A stretch of 64,000 bases of DNA from Palsa-504 sp963753225 (GCA_963753225.1 CAVWBQ010000042.1:186001-250000), one strand, 5' to 3'; shown: positions 8,216 through 18,079, numbered from the stretch's first letter. Notes: a model not told the origin generated them from the letters alone. Translations and numbers: made by a program.

Positions 8216-9007
8216 TCATGAGGTGAAGAACTCCACCAGGACCGGGGCGAGCACGCCCGGGTTCACCTCATGCGTCTGACCCTCCAGCATCCGCAGCTGG
8301 CCCTGCGGGATCGCCTGGCTCAGCACCCGCGCCGCGTCGGGCATGAACGGAAGGCTCGCGTCGCCCGCCATCACGAGGGCGGGCACCGAGACAGGCGCGG
8401 CCAGCTCGGTCGGCACCGACCAGGGCTCGCCCAAGATGGCGGCATGGTCGTAGGCCAGCGTCGGCGCGACAGCTTCCATCCCCGGCCAGAACGGCGCGCG
8501 GCGCAGACGCGCGATCTGCTCGGCGGGCGTGCCGACAAACCGCATGAACAGGGCCACCGCGTCGCCCCGGCGGCCTTCGGCCAGGGCCTCTCTCAGCTGC
8601 CTGAGGTACTGGCTCCAGGACTCCTGCGCGCCAGGGTCGTTGTTGTAGGGGGGCTCGTACATGGCGATCTTGCTGACCTTGCTGCCGAGCCTTATGGCCG
8701 CCCGCATGGCCAGGGGCCCGCCGGACGAGTGGCCGTAGAGGAACGCCGAGCCGCCCGCGCGGTCGATCAGCGCCTCAATGTCGTCGATCTCCCGGTCGAC
8801 CGCGTAGGGCAGCGTGTCGCCGCTCTCGCCGCGGCCGCGGCGATCAAAGCCGTAGACCGTGAAGTGCGGCGCGAGCAGCTTGGCCAGCTCCGGCCCGGAG
8901 CCGGACGAATGGACGGTCAGCGCGCCGTCGACCAGGATCAGGGCCGGTCCCTCGCCCTGCTTGTCGTAAGCGATCGTCGTGCCGTCGCGTGAGCTGAGCG
9001 TGTTCAT
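8216..9007 (-). CDS. Alpha/beta hydrolase
   Basis: 263 residues from ATG 9007, preceded by GGAGGAG. The order of elements is that of a small alpha/beta hydrolase: RDGTTIAYDKQGEGPALILV, oxyanion strand region, FDRRGRGESGD, nucleophile elbow YGHSSGGPLA (Ser about 95), APVSVPALVMAGDASLPFMPD with the acid residue, and a catalytic His in QTHEVNPGVLAPVL. No signal peptide, so it is cytosolic. Esterase, haloperoxidase-like or lactonase activity cannot be told apart from sequence. It is divergent from the XRE regulator at 9238, which is a natural candidate to control it. Confidence 0.85.
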   Translation of the reverse strand: MNTLSSRDGTTIAYDKQGEGPALILVDGALTVHSSGSGPELAKLLAPHFTVYGFDRRGRGESGDTLPYAVDREIDDIEALIDRAGGSAFLYGHSSGGPLAMRAAIRLGSKVSKIAMYEPPYNNDPGAQESWSQYLRQLREALAEGRRGDAVALFMRFVGTPAEQIARLRRAPFWPGMEAVAPTLAYDHAAILGEPWSVPTELAAPVSVPALVMAGDASLPFMPDAARVLSQAIPQGQLRMLEGQTHEVNPGVLAPVLVEFFTS

Positions 9008-9022
9008 GGTCGTCTCCTCCGC

Positions 9023-9133
9023 TTAACCACGCAGGAATGGCTCATCGCCGAGTTTGGTCGCCGCCACCGCCTGGTCTTTGAGCTCGATCTGCTGGTTGCG
9101 GACATCGGCGGCGGTGTGTGCATCGAGAACCAT
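9023..9133 (-). CDS. Short ORF, possible gene remnant
   Basis: 36 codons from ATG 9133: begins MVLDAHTAADVRNQQIELKD and ends KLGDEPFLRG, 15 bases before the hydrolase start, whose ribosome site lies between them. Third-position GC is moderately high and the reading looks like the C-terminal tail of a longer enzyme, but no Shine-Dalgarno sequence precedes the ATG and no family is recognised. It could be the surviving end of a deleted first gene of the hydrolase operon. Confidence 0.3.
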   Translation of the reverse strand: MVLDAHTAADVRNQQIELKDQAVAATKLGDEPFLRG

Positions 9134-9237
9134 GCCATCAGTGTGGGCGCGCCGGGCTGCGCCATCCTGCGCCTGCCGCTCCTGGTAGCGCCACTACCTG
9201 GCAATGAGCCAGCTGGGTGTGGGATCCTGGGCTCATC

Positions 9238-10119
9238 ATGGGTTCTGCGCCCGGCGATCACCAGGCCGGCCCTGCCCGCGGTGCGGTGCGGGACCGGCGC
9301 CGCGAGCTGGGCGCGTTCCTGCGCTCCCGCCGCTCCCGGCTGCGCCCGGCCGAGGTGGGGCTTGCCGATCGGGGGGTCCGGCGGGTCCCGGGTCTGCGCC
9401 GGGAAGAGGTCGCCCAGCTCGCCAACGTCGGCTTGACCTGGTACACGTGGCTGGAGCAGGGCCGCCAGGCCCGGCCCTCGGCCAGTGTGCTGACCGCGAT
9501 TGCGGATGCGCTCCGGCTGGATGCCCACGAGCGCGAGCACCTGTTCGCACTCGCCCGCGACCCCGAAGACCAAGCCCGTGGCGGGGAGGACCACACCGGT
9601 GCGCCTGCGTCGGCAGGTCCCGGGCTGGACAAGCTCGTGCAGGATTTCGAGCCAGCCCCGGTGTACGCCATATCGGCCCGGTTCGACGTCCTGGCCCACA
9701 ACCGGCCCGCCCGGCTGCTGTTCGGCAACCTCGGCCCGGGGCCTTGCGGGCCCGCGAACATGCTGCACCTTGGCTTCACCGACCCCCACTGGCGCGCTCT
9801 GATCGCCGACTGGGAACAGGAGGCCGCCAGGCACGTCGCCATGTACCGGGCCGCGATGGCCGTCCACCTCGACGACCCCGCGTGGACCGCCCTGCCCGCG
9901 CGGCTGGCCCAGCTATCCCCCGACTTTGCCCGGTTCTGGGCCAGCAGCGACGTGGCCGGCCCCGAGCGCAGGCTCAAGCGGTTCCGCCACCCCAGCGCCG
10001 GGCCGCTGACCCTCCACAGCACGTCCCTGCTCATGGCCGACGACCCGATGATCCGCATCGTGATCCTCTACCCGGCCACCGCGTCGGATGCCGCCAAGCT
10101 GGCACGCCTCGCCCGGTAA
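9238..10119 (+). CDS. XRE family regulator with MmyB-like ligand domain
   Basis: 293 residues from ATG 9238. Residues about 15-85 are a helix-turn-helix of the XRE type with the MmyB-family signature (RRRELGAFLRSRRSRLRPAE, then RRVPGLRREEVAQLANVGLT and WYTWLEQGRQARPS). Residues about 115-290 are the MmyB ligand-binding domain (PVYAISARFDVLAHNRPARL, LHLGFTDPHWRALIADWEQE, FWASSDVAG, LTLHSTSLLMADDPMIRIVI), a PAS-like fold that binds fatty-acid-like ligands in characterised members. In many actinomycetes these regulators repress a neighbouring oxidoreductase or hydrolase gene, here probably the divergent hydrolase at 8216-9007. The frame is intact. Confidence 0.85.
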   Translation: MGSAPGDHQAGPARGAVRDRRRELGAFLRSRRSRLRPAEVGLADRGVRRVPGLRREEVAQLANVGLTWYTWLEQGRQARPSASVLTAIADALRLDAHEREHLFALARDPEDQARGGEDHTGAPASAGPGLDKLVQDFEPAPVYAISARFDVLAHNRPARLLFGNLGPGPCGPANMLHLGFTDPHWRALIADWEQEAARHVAMYRAAMAVHLDDPAWTALPARLAQLSPDFARFWASSDVAGPERRLKRFRHPSAGPLTLHSTSLLMADDPMIRIVILYPATASDAAKLARLAR

Positions 10120-10283
10120 CCCGGCGATTGACCTGCGCAGACGCCTGGATGCGAGGCCTGGGTCCCGGGGGTAAACCAGTGGCATGGTCTGCTGGCGCTT
10201 GCAATGATCGATGACACGAATCCCTGGTCCCGAGAGAGGAGGAGAGGGCGGACCGCTTGCGGTCGTCATGGCCCCGAACACAT

Positions 10284-11693
10284 ATGGCAAAGGCGCTGCT
10301 GACTCCGCGAGCAGTTGATTTCCCCCGCTGGTATCAGGACGTGATCGCCAAGGCCGAACTGGCCGAGAACGGGCCGGCCCGCGGTTCGATGGTGATCAGG
10401 CCCACCGGGTACGCATTGTGGGAGCGAATCCAGCGCGAGCTTGACGACCGGATCAAGGCGGCAGGCGCCGCCAACGCGTATTTTCCGCTGCTTATCCCCG
10501 AGTCCTACCTGCGGCGCGAGGCCGAGCACGTCGAGGGGTTCAGTCCCGAACTGGCGGTCGTCACGATCGGCGGAGGCAAGGTACTCGAGGAGCCGCTGGT
10601 CGTCAGGCCCACCAGCGAGACCGTCATCGGCGAGTCCATGGCCAGGTGGATCGAAAGCTACCGTGACCTGCCGCTGCTTCTCAACCAGTGGTCAAACGTG
10701 GTGCGCTGGGAATTGCGGACCCGCTTGTTCCTGCGTACCAGTGAGTTTCTCTGGCAAGAGGGCCACACGGCGCACGTCAGCGAGGCGGACGCCCGCGATT
10801 ACGCCCGCCAGATCCTGCACGATGTCTACGAGGACGTGCTGGTCAATGTCCTGAGCATGCCGGTGGTCGTGGGCCGGAAAACCGTGCGGGAACGCTTTGC
10901 CGGCGCCACATCGACCTACACGCTCGAGGCGATGATGGGTGACGGGAAGGCGCTCCAGATGGGCACCAGCCATGAGCTGGGCCAGAACTTCGCGCGTGCC
11001 TTCGGGATCGATTACCTCGCCGCGTCCGGGCAGCGCGAACTGGTGTGGACCACCTCGTGGGGAATCACGACCCGCCTTGTCGGAGGCATCGTCATGGCGC
11101 ATGGTGACGACCTCGGTCTTCGCGTGCCGCCCCGGCTGGCCCCGGTGCAAGCCGAGGTCCTGGTGGTCAGGGAGGGCGATGGCGTCGCCGAGGTCGCGCG
11201 CAAGCTGACGACCGCGCTGCTTGGCGCCGGCGTCCGGGCCACGCTCAACGAACGGGTCGACGTGCCTTTCGGCCGCCGCGCGATCGATGCCGAGCTCAAG
11301 GGGTACCCGGTCCGCATTGAAATCGGCCCGCGCGATATCGCGGAAAACCGGGTCGTGATGGTGCGCCGGGTGATCGGGGAGAAAAACGCGGTCCCGATCG
11401 ACGGCGTGGTGGGCCTGGTGACGGCGGCGCTCGAGGCCGACCAGAAGACGCTGTACGAGCAGGCGCTCACGCGACAGAGGCAGCGCACCGCGGACGTTGC
11501 CTCGATTCCGGAAGCCATCGAAGCAGCCAGCGCCGGCTGGGCTAGGCTGCCCTGGTCCGAGGTCGGCGGCGAAGGCGAGGCCGAACTGAACGCCCAGGGC
11601 GTCACGGTGCGCTGCCTGATGCGTGCCGACGGCGGCGTGCCCGACTCGGAGGATGAGCCAGACCTTGTTGCCGTGGTGGGCCGCGCCTACTGA
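10284..11693 (+). CDS. proS: Prolyl-tRNA synthetase, archaeal/eukaryote-like (type 3)
   Basis: 469 residues. Class II synthetase of the short, ProX-domain-free type: N-terminal TPRAVDFPRWYQDVIAKAEL, motif 1 region GYALWERIQRELDDRI, motif 2 RTRLFLRTSEFLWQEGHTAH, motif 3 region TTSWGITTRLVGGIVMAHGD, anticodon-binding domain from about residue 280 (GRRAIDAELKGYPVRIEIGP), and the C-terminal tyrosine (VVGRAY) typical of this class. It charges tRNA-Pro in the cytosol. ATG 10284 gives the canonical N-terminus MAKALLTPRA but has no ribosome site. A strong GGAGGAGAGGG at 10238-10248 instead fits an in-frame TTG at 10257 (nine extra residues). A small hairpin with a CTTG loop (10251-10264) sits there. 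Many actinomycetes carry this form as their only ProRS. Confidence 0.9.
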   Translation: MAKALLTPRAVDFPRWYQDVIAKAELAENGPARGSMVIRPTGYALWERIQRELDDRIKAAGAANAYFPLLIPESYLRREAEHVEGFSPELAVVTIGGGKVLEEPLVVRPTSETVIGESMARWIESYRDLPLLLNQWSNVVRWELRTRLFLRTSEFLWQEGHTAHVSEADARDYARQILHDVYEDVLVNVLSMPVVVGRKTVRERFAGATSTYTLEAMMGDGKALQMGTSHELGQNFARAFGIDYLAASGQRELVWTTSWGITTRLVGGIVMAHGDDLGLRVPPRLAPVQAEVLVVREGDGVAEVARKLTTALLGAGVRATLNERVDVPFGRRAIDAELKGYPVRIEIGPRDIAENRVVMVRRVIGEKNAVPIDGVVGLVTAALEADQKTLYEQALTRQRQRTADVASIPEAIEAASAGWARLPWSEVGGEGEAELNAQGVTVRCLMRADGGVPDSEDEPDLVAVVGRAY

Positions 11694-11750
11694 CCGGCCG
11701 GGGACGGTGACGAGCGCGGCGGCGCTGGCACCGGAAACGGAGGGAACCCC

Positions 11751-12713
11751 GTGAGAGCGGTGCTGGTCAGCGAGTTCGGCGGGCCGGAGCAGCTGCGGAT
11801 GAGCCGGATCGCTGATCCGGTGGCCGGGCCGGGCCAGGTGCGGGTCGCGGTACGGGCGGCCGGGGTCAACCCGGTCGACGCGGGAAACCGGGCCGATGGC
11901 ACATGGGCCGGGCTGCGGGCGCCGTGCATCCTGGGTTACGACATCGCCGGGGTCATCGACGGCGTAGGCCCCGGGGTGACGGGCCTGGCGCCCGGAGACC
12001 GGGTGATGGCGATGACGCATTTCCCGGACGGCGCCGGCGGGTACGCCGAGCTCGCCGTCATCGACGCCGCCCTGGCCGCGCCGATCGCCGCCGCGACCTC
12101 GTTCGCCGCCGCGGCGGCCACGCCGCTGGCCGCGGGAACAGCGAGCCTGGTGCTGGCCCGGCTCGGCCTGCCGGCGGGTTGCCGGCTGCTGGTGCTGGGC
12201 GCCAGCGGCGGCGTCGGGCTGTTCCTGCTCCAGCTGGCCGCGATCGCCGGGATCACCACGATCGGGGTCGGCCGCGAGGTGATGCACGAGCAGATGCGCG
12301 GCCTAGGCGCCGCGGCCTGCATCGATTACACCCGCGAAGATGTCGCCGCCCGCGCCCGGGTGCTGGCCGGCGGTCCGGTCGACGCCGTCGCCGACCTGGT
12401 CGGCGGCAGCCTGGCCCAGGCTGCCCTGCCCGCGCTGCGGCCCGGCGGGCAGATCGCGGCGATCGCCACCCCCGAGCTGGACCTGGACCCGCTGCTGGAC
12501 GCCAACATCACCTTCCACGGCGTGCTGCTCCAGGACGACGGCGACCGGGTCCGGGCCCTCGCCGCGCTGCTCGGCCGGCGCGCGCTGCGGCCCGTCATCA
12601 GTCACCGGCTCCCCCTCGAAGCAGCCGGCGAGGCGCACCGGATCCTGGAAGCCGGGCACGTCGGCGGGAAGATCGTCCTCGACGTCACGAGCACCTTGGA
12701 TGAGGAGACATGA
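11751..12713 (+). CDS. MDR-family NADPH:quinone reductase-like protein, copy 1
   Basis: 320 residues from GTG 11751, with GGAGGG a few bases upstream. Medium-chain dehydrogenase/reductase without the zinc ligands: MRAVLVSEFGGPEQLR, AAGVNPVDAGNRADG, GYDIAGVIDGVGPGVTGL, then the Rossmann motif LVLGASGGVGLFLLQLAA (about residues 145-163) and the C-terminal RPVISHRLPLEAAGEAHRIL. These enzymes reduce quinones or enones with NADPH. A paralogue at 44998-45954 is very similar along its whole length, so one is a duplicate. The stop overlaps the next gene's ATG by four bases (ATGA), so it is co-translated with the SRPBCC protein. Confidence 0.85.
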   Translation: MRAVLVSEFGGPEQLRMSRIADPVAGPGQVRVAVRAAGVNPVDAGNRADGTWAGLRAPCILGYDIAGVIDGVGPGVTGLAPGDRVMAMTHFPDGAGGYAELAVIDAALAAPIAAATSFAAAAATPLAAGTASLVLARLGLPAGCRLLVLGASGGVGLFLLQLAAIAGITTIGVGREVMHEQMRGLGAAACIDYTREDVAARARVLAGGPVDAVADLVGGSLAQAALPALRPGGQIAAIATPELDLDPLLDANITFHGVLLQDDGDRVRALAALLGRRALRPVISHRLPLEAAGEAHRILEAGHVGGKIVLDVTSTLDEET

Positions 12714-13164
12714 CAGCTGAGCAGGACGCGCCGCGGATAGTCAGCGCCAGCCGGGAGATTGCGGCCGACCCGGAGCGGATCTTCGGCCTGATCGCGGATC
12801 CGGCGGCGCAGCCGCGCTGGGACGGCAACGACAACCTGGCCAGCGCCCCGGCCGGGCAGCGCGTCCGGCGCGCCGGTGACGTGTTCACGATGACGCTGAC
12901 CCGGGGCGAGGTCCGGGAGAACCACGTGGTGGAGTTCGAGGAAGGCCGCCGGATCGCCTGGATGCCGGCCGAACCGGGACGGGAGCCGCCGGGGCATCTG
13001 TGGCGCTGGGAACTCGAGCCGGCCGGTCCGTCTCGCACCCGGGTAACCCACACCTACGACTGGACCCGGCTAACCGATGAGGCCGGCTGCCGCGAGCCCG
13101 GGCGACCACGGCGGATCGCCTCCGCGCCTCGCTCGACCGGCTCGCGGCCCTGGCCGAAGGGTGA
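12710..13164 (+). pseudogene. SRPBCC family protein with a C-terminal frameshift
   Basis: From ATG 12710 the frame reads a START/SRPBCC ligand-binding fold: SASREIAADPERIFGLIADP, AAQPRWDGNDNLASAPAGQR, RENHVVEFEEGRRIAWMPAE, RTRVTHTYDWTRLTD. Near 13090 the frame changes. In the new frame the text ends in the family's usual C-terminal helix ATTADRLRASLDRLAALAEG with a stop at 13164. Without the shift the protein would run to 13183 with an unrelated tail. Members bind hydrophobic ligands or act as cyclases, and the ligand is unknown. It is translationally coupled to the MDR gene. One missing or extra base explains everything, so a sequencing error is possible. Confidence 0.7.
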
Positions 13165-13193
13165 GCCCGGTGATCGGGGCTGAGGGCTCGGGG

Positions 13194-13748
13194 TTAGACG
13201 CGGTGCTGGCCTGGTAACGTTCTGACGGTGCCGTCGGGGAACTCCGGCCTCGGCGAGGTCCAGGCGCAGCGGCTTGGCCAGGTCCTTGAACAGGGGCAGC
13301 CCGTTCCCCAGGGCGACCGGGAGGATGACCAGGCGGTACTCGTCGATCAGGCCGTGCCTGGACAGGGACTGGACGAACGCGGCGCCGCCGTGGGCCATGA
13401 TCTCACCGCCGGACTCGCCCTTCAGGGCGCGATCTCCGTGGCGAGGTCGCCGCACGCGATGCGGGTGCCGGTCCATCCGACGGCAGGCAGCGATGCGGAG
13501 AAGACCACCTTGGGCAGCCGGTTCATGAACTCGGCGTAGTCGCCGGTCGCGTTCGGCCAGTACGCGGCCATCTCCTCGTAGGTGACACGTCCCATGATGT
13601 GGGTCCCGATCCGGTCCAGGGATGAGACCTTCCAGGCGCGTACGTCGGGATGCTCCGGCGGAAGCCCCCAGTCACCTTCGCCGCCCGCACCGGCCACGTA
13701 CCCGTCCAGCGTGACACCCATCTGCAGGACCACTCGCCTCATCCGCAC
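13194..13748 (-). pseudogene. Dihydrofolate reductase/RibD C-terminal-like protein, frameshifted
   Basis: From ATG 13748: VVLQMGVTLDGYVAGAGGEG, then GRVTYEEMAAYWP, PKVVFSASLPAVGW. This is the RibD C-terminal (DHFR-like) family found in many actinomycete genes near resistance or stress loci. After a frame change near 13425 it continues ALKGESGGEIMAHGGAAFVQ and GLIDEYRLVILPVALGNGLP, the NADPH-binding part, and after a second change near 13245 it ends EFPDGTVRTLPGQHRV with a stop at 13194. Total about 184 residues, the normal size. Real members reduce an unidentified pterin- or flavin-precursor-like substrate. The two shifts make the product inactive if the sequence is right. Confidence 0.7.
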
Positions 13749-13842
13749 TCCCTCGTCAGTGCTACGGCCTCGTCAGCGCTACGGATCAACCTTGGCCGAG
13801 CGCCAGCCGGGCGTCCAATACACGCGTCTATAACCTGATGGC

Positions 13843-14737
13843 ATGGATGTCGACACCCGGCTGCTGCGCTACTTCCCCGCCTCCCGGCCGAAGGCATCCT
13901 CGGCCGCGCGGCCGAGCAGCTCTTCGTGTCCCAGCCGGCGCTGACAAGCAGATCAAGCAGCTGGAGAGCCAGCTCGGGATGCAGCTGTTACCCGGTCCCG
14001 GGCCGGGATGACCCTGACCGCGGCGGGCCAGGCGCTGGCCGGCCGAACCCCCGGCATGCTGGCCGACTGGGACCAGGTGCTGCGGGAGACCAGGGCCGCC
14101 GCCAGCCGCGCGGCCCAGGTGCTGCGGGTCGGGTTCATGTCCAGCGCCGCCAACGAGGCCACCCAGCAGATCGTCGCGGCATTCGGCCGCCGCCGACCGG
14201 GCTGGCGGGTGGACCTGCAACAGGCCGCCTGGTCCGATCCCACCGCCGGGCTCGCCCGCGGCGACGTCGACGCCGCCCTGCTGCGGCTGCCGTTCCCCGG
14301 CCAGGACGACGTGCGGATCGAGGTGCTGCTCACCGAGCGCCCGCTGGGTCGCGCTCCCGGTCACCCACCCGCTCGCCGCGCGGGACCGGATCTGTTTCCG
14401 CCAGCTGTGGGACGAGCCGTTCGTCGCCGCCCCGGCGGAAACCGGCCTCTGGCGCGACTACCACCTGGCCACCGCCGAACGCCAGGGCCACCCGGTCCGC
14501 ATCGGCGCAGTCACGGACCAGCCCGATGCCTTCCTGACCGCGATCGCCAACGGCGACGGCATCGCCCTGGTCCCCGAATCCGCCAGCCGCTACTACGCCC
14601 GCCCCGGCATCAGCTACCGGCCCGTGACCGGCGTCAGCCCGAGCCAGGTCGGCGTGGCCTGGTCGCCCGCCAACGACAGCAACCCCGTCGTCCAGGACTT
14701 CGTCCGCTGCTGCATGGACAACAAGCCGTCTGCCTGA
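13843..14737 (+). pseudogene. LysR family transcriptional regulator, frameshifted
   Basis: A complete LysR gene is spread over the three frames. Start ATG 13843 reads MDVDTRLLRYF. Shifted segments give AEGILGRAAEQLFVSQPAL (winged helix-turn-helix), KQIKQLESQLGMQLL, then MTLTAAGQALAGRTPGMLAD and VLRVGFMSSAANEATQQIVA (start of the ligand domain), QQAAWSDPTAGLARGDVDAA, and after a change near 14345 VALPVTHPLAARDRICFRQL, ETGLWRDYHLATAERQGHPV, TDQPDAFLTAIANGDGIALV and the end FVRCCMDNKPSA at 14737. At least four frame changes. LysR proteins usually control the adjacent divergent gene, here the DHFR-like gene, which is also broken. The shared damage is consistent with joint decay or with a poor stretch of sequence. 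Confidence 0.75.
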
Positions 14738-14763
14738 ACGGGGGCGGGCGCTACCATCGGCTG

Positions 14764-16271
14764 GTGCTGACGTTCTCCGAGCAGACCCGGGCGGCCAACC
14801 TGATGAGGATGGCCGAGGACCGGTTCGACGTGCTGGTCATCGGGGGCGGGATCACCGGGGTGGGAATCGCGCTGGACGCGGCGGCGCGCGGCCTGTCGGT
14901 GGCACTGGTGGAGAAGGACGATTTCGCGGCGGGGACCTCGGGCCGGTCGTCCCGGCTGGTGCACGGCGGCCTGCGCTACCTGGAGCAGCGGGACTTCGGC
15001 CTGGTCCGGGAGTCACTGCGGGAGCGCGGCATCCTGTACCGGCTGGCGCCGCACCTGGTCCGCCCGGTGCCGATGTACATGCTGGCCGGCGACCTGCGCC
15101 ACCGGGCCGTCTACCGCGCCGGGCTGACCGCGTACGAGGCGCTGGCGGCGGGCCGGAACATCGGCTACCACGCGTCGGTGAGCGCGGAACGGGTGGCGGA
15201 GGCCATCCCCGGGCTCGGCGGGCGGTCGCGCGGGATCCGGTATTTCGAGTGCCAGGTGGACGACGCCCGGCTGACCATCGAGGTGGCCCGGGCCGCGCAC
15301 GCGGCCGGCGCGCGGCTGGCCAACCACGCCCGGGTCACCGGGCTGCTCGGCGGCGGGCGGGTGACCGGCGCGGCGGTGACCGACGAGATGACCGGGCAGG
15401 GGTTCGAGGTCCGGGCCAGGACCGTCGTCAACGCGACCGGCATATGGGCCGAACGGGTCGCGGACCTCGCCTCCGGCTCCGACGGCGTACGGCTGCGGCC
15501 GAGCAAGGGCGTCCACCTGGTGTTCGCGCCCGGCGCGGTGCGGACCACGGCGGCCGTGGTCGCGCCGTCGGCGGCCCGCGACGGGCGGTACGTCTTCATC
15601 GTGCCGTGGGAGGATCGCGTCTACGCCGGCACGACCGACACCCCGTACCAGGGCGACCTGGACACCCCGGCGGTCAGCGACGCCGACCGGGACTACATCC
15701 TGGCCGCCGTGGCCGGGCTGTTCCCCGGCGTGAGCGCCCGCGACGTGGTCGCGTCCTGGGCCGGGCTGCGTCCGCTGCTCGCGGCCAGGATGACGGCGGC
15801 GACACCACAAGCAGCGACCTGTCCAGGAAGCATGCGGTTTTCTCCGGCCCGTTCGGCCTCTATACGATCACGGGCGGGAAGCTGACCACCTACCGGGCCA
15901 TGGCCGAGGACCTGGTGGACCGGGTCGCCGCCGGACTCGGGGGCGGCAACGGGGCAGGTCCGTGCCGGACGCGGGAGATCCCGCTGGGGCTGCACGGGGC
16001 GGCCGCCGCGGCGGTGCGGCTGGCCGGGGACGAGGTGCGGCGGCTGGGGCTGCCGCCGCGCACCGCCGTCCGGCTGGTGCAGCGTTACGGCGACGACTGG
16101 CGGGAGGCGACCCGGCTGATCGGCGAGGACCTCATCCTCGGCGAGCCCGTGGCCGACGGCCTGCCGGTCCTGGGCGTCGAGGTGCCCCTGGCCCGCAGCC
16201 GCGAGATGGCCCTGACCGAGGAGGACATCTACGTCCGCCGGACCAGGCTCAGCACCCTCGGGAGCCGATGA
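14764..16271 (+). pseudogene. glpD: Aerobic glycerol-3-phosphate dehydrogenase, one frameshift
   Basis: From GTG 14764: RFDVLVIGGGITGVGIALDA (FAD-binding GxGxxG), TSGRSSRLVHGGLRYLEQRD, QVDDARLTIEVARAAHAAGA, VVNATGIWAERVADLASG, LRPSKGVHLVF, DRVYAGTTDTPYQGDLDTP. Near 15785 the frame changes, and the rest (DDGGDTTSSDLSRKHAVFSG, YTITGGKLTTYRAMAEDLVD, VQRYGDDWREATRLIG and the C-terminal helices) reads to 16271. About 500 residues in all, a little short for GlpD. The enzyme oxidises glycerol 3-phosphate to dihydroxyacetone phosphate at the membrane and passes electrons to quinone. The end overlaps an alternative upstream ATG of the poxB frame, so the two genes are probably one transcript. The single shift may be a sequencing error. 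Confidence 0.8.
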
Positions 16272-16378
16272 CCCGCGCGGCGGACCAGGGCACCGGCCAG
16301 GGCACTCCCCAGGCGCGGCGGCGGCGCGATCCGGCGAAGATGGCAGGCAAGGACGAGCCGCGCCGGAAGGAGCAGACG

Positions 16379-18079
16379 ATGGCGAGCACGGTGGCCGAGG
16401 TCATGGTGGCAACGCTGAAGGCGTCCGGCGTGCGCCGGGTGTACGGGATCCCCGGTGACTCGCTGAACGGGTTCACCGACGCGCTGCGCCGGGACGGCGG
16501 GATCAGCTGGGAGCATGTCCGGCACGAGGAGGCCGCCGCGTTCGCGGCCGCCGGCGAGGCGGCGCTGACAGGTGAGCTCGCGGTGTGCGCGGCCAGTTGC
16601 GGGCCGGGCAACCTGCACCTGATCAACGGCCTGTTCGACGCGAACCGCAGCGGCGTGCCGGTGCTGGCCATCGCCGCGCACATACCGGCGGTGGAGATCG
16701 GCGGAGAGTACTTCCAGGAGACCCATCCGCAGGAACTGTTCCGCGAGTGCAGCGTCTACTGCGAACTGGCCAGCGTGCCCGAGCAGTTCCCCCGGCTGCT
16801 GGAGATGGCGATGCGGGCCGCATTGCAGCGCCGCGGGGTCGCCGTGGTCGTGGTCCCCGGCGAGGTGTTCCTCGAGGACGTGCCGCACGGCGCGCGGCCG
16901 GCCCGGGTGCGGGCGGTATCGCCGGTCATGCGGCCGGACGAGGAGTCACTGGCCGCCGCCGCGCAGGTGCTGAACGCCGCCGGCCGGGTGACCATCCTGG
17001 CCGGAGCCGGGTGCGCCGGAGCGCACGACCAGCTCATCGCGCTGGCGGCCGCACTGAAGGCGCCGGTCGTACACGCCTTCCGGGGCAAGGAGTTCATCGA
17101 GTACGACAACCCCTACGACGTGGGCATGACCGGGCTGATCGGGTTCGGCTCGGGTTACCGGGCCATGGAGCACTGCGACGCGCTGGTCATGCTCGGCACC
17201 GACTTTCCCTACCGGCCGTTCTACCCGGAGGGCGTCCCGGTGATCCAGGTCGACGTGCGCGGCGAGCGGATCGGCCGGCGGGTGCCGGTCGAGGTTCCGC
17301 TCGTCGGCACGGTGCGGGACACGGTCGACGCGCTGCTCCCGCTGATCACGGCGAAGACCGACGCGGCGCACCTGAACCGGATGACGGCGCACTACCGGCG
17401 GGCCCGCGGCCGGCTGGACAAGCTCGCCCGGGACCGGCGGAACGAATCACCGCTGCACCCGCAGTACGTGGCGGCCACGATCGACCGCCTCGCCGCCGAC
17501 GACGCGGTCTTCACCGCGGACGTCGGCACCCCGTGCATCTGGGCCGCCCGCTACCTGCGGATGAACGGCCGGCGCCGGCTGGTCGGCTCGTTCAGCCACG
17601 GGTCCATGGCCAACGCGCTGCCGCAGGCCATCGGGGTGCAGGCCAGCCAGCCCGGCCGGCAGGTCGTCACCCTGTCCGGAGACGGCGGGCTGGCGATGCT
17701 GCTCGGCGAGCTGATCACGCTGCGCCAGCAAAAGCTTCCGGTGAAGGTGGTCGTGTTCAACAACGGCGCGCTGTCCTTCGTGGAACTGGAGATGAAGGCA
17801 GGCGGGATCGTCAGCTACGGCACGGACCTCGACAATCCCGACTTCGCCGGGATGGCCCGGGCCGCCGGTCTGTTCGGGGTCAGGGTGGACAAGGCGGGCG
17901 AGCTCGAAGACGCGCTGCAGGAGGCGTTCGGCCACGACGGGCCGGCCCTGGTGGATGTGCACACGGCCCGGCAGGAACTGTCGCTGCCGCCCAACCTCAC
18001 CTACGGCCAGATCAAGGGCTTCACCCTGTGGGCGACCAGGACGGTCCTGTCCGGAGGGGAGAGGAACTCGTCGAGCTGA
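16379..18079 (+). CDS. poxB: Pyruvate dehydrogenase (quinone)/PoxB-like ThDP enzyme
   Basis: 566 residues, the usual PoxB length (about 572). The ThDP-enzyme domain order is intact: PYR domain with GVRRVYGIPGDSLNGFTDAL and the catalytic Glu in HVRHEEAAAFAAAGEAALTG; central FAD-binding domain (AGAGCAGAHDQLIALAAALK, VIQVDVRGERIGRR); PP domain with GSFSHGSMANALPQAIGVQA and the ThDP/Mg motif GDGGLAMLLGELITL ending KVVVFNN. PoxB decarboxylates pyruvate to acetate and reduces quinone at the membrane face. The start is ATG 16379, set by GGAAGGAGC; upstream in-frame ATG 16268 would overlap the glpD end. It follows glpD closely, so both feed electrons to the quinone pool. Confidence 0.88.
   Translation: MASTVAEVMVATLKASGVRRVYGIPGDSLNGFTDALRRDGGISWEHVRHEEAAAFAAAGEAALTGELAVCAASCGPGNLHLINGLFDANRSGVPVLAIAAHIPAVEIGGEYFQETHPQELFRECSVYCELASVPEQFPRLLEMAMRAALQRRGVAVVVVPGEVFLEDVPHGARPARVRAVSPVMRPDEESLAAAAQVLNAAGRVTILAGAGCAGAHDQLIALAAALKAPVVHAFRGKEFIEYDNPYDVGMTGLIGFGSGYRAMEHCDALVMLGTDFPYRPFYPEGVPVIQVDVRGERIGRRVPVEVPLVGTVRDTVDALLPLITAKTDAAHLNRMTAHYRRARGRLDKLARDRRNESPLHPQYVAATIDRLAADDAVFTADVGTPCIWAARYLRMNGRRRLVGSFSHGSMANALPQAIGVQASQPGRQVVTLSGDGGLAMLLGELITLRQQKLPVKVVVFNNGALSFVELEMKAGGIVSYGTDLDNPDFAGMARAAGLFGVRVDKAGELEDALQEAFGHDGPALVDVHTARQELSLPPNLTYGQIKGFTLWATRTVLSGGERNSSS

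Noticed and set aside
10251..10283. T-box or other riboswitch before prolyl-tRNA synthetase
   Set aside because: Only a 5-bp hairpin with a CTTG loop is present, with no T-box sequence or antiterminator. The leader is too short.
10268..10318. Short leader peptide overlapping the ProRS start (17 codons)
   Set aside because: No ribosome site at the right distance, and it lies out of frame within the synthetase start region.
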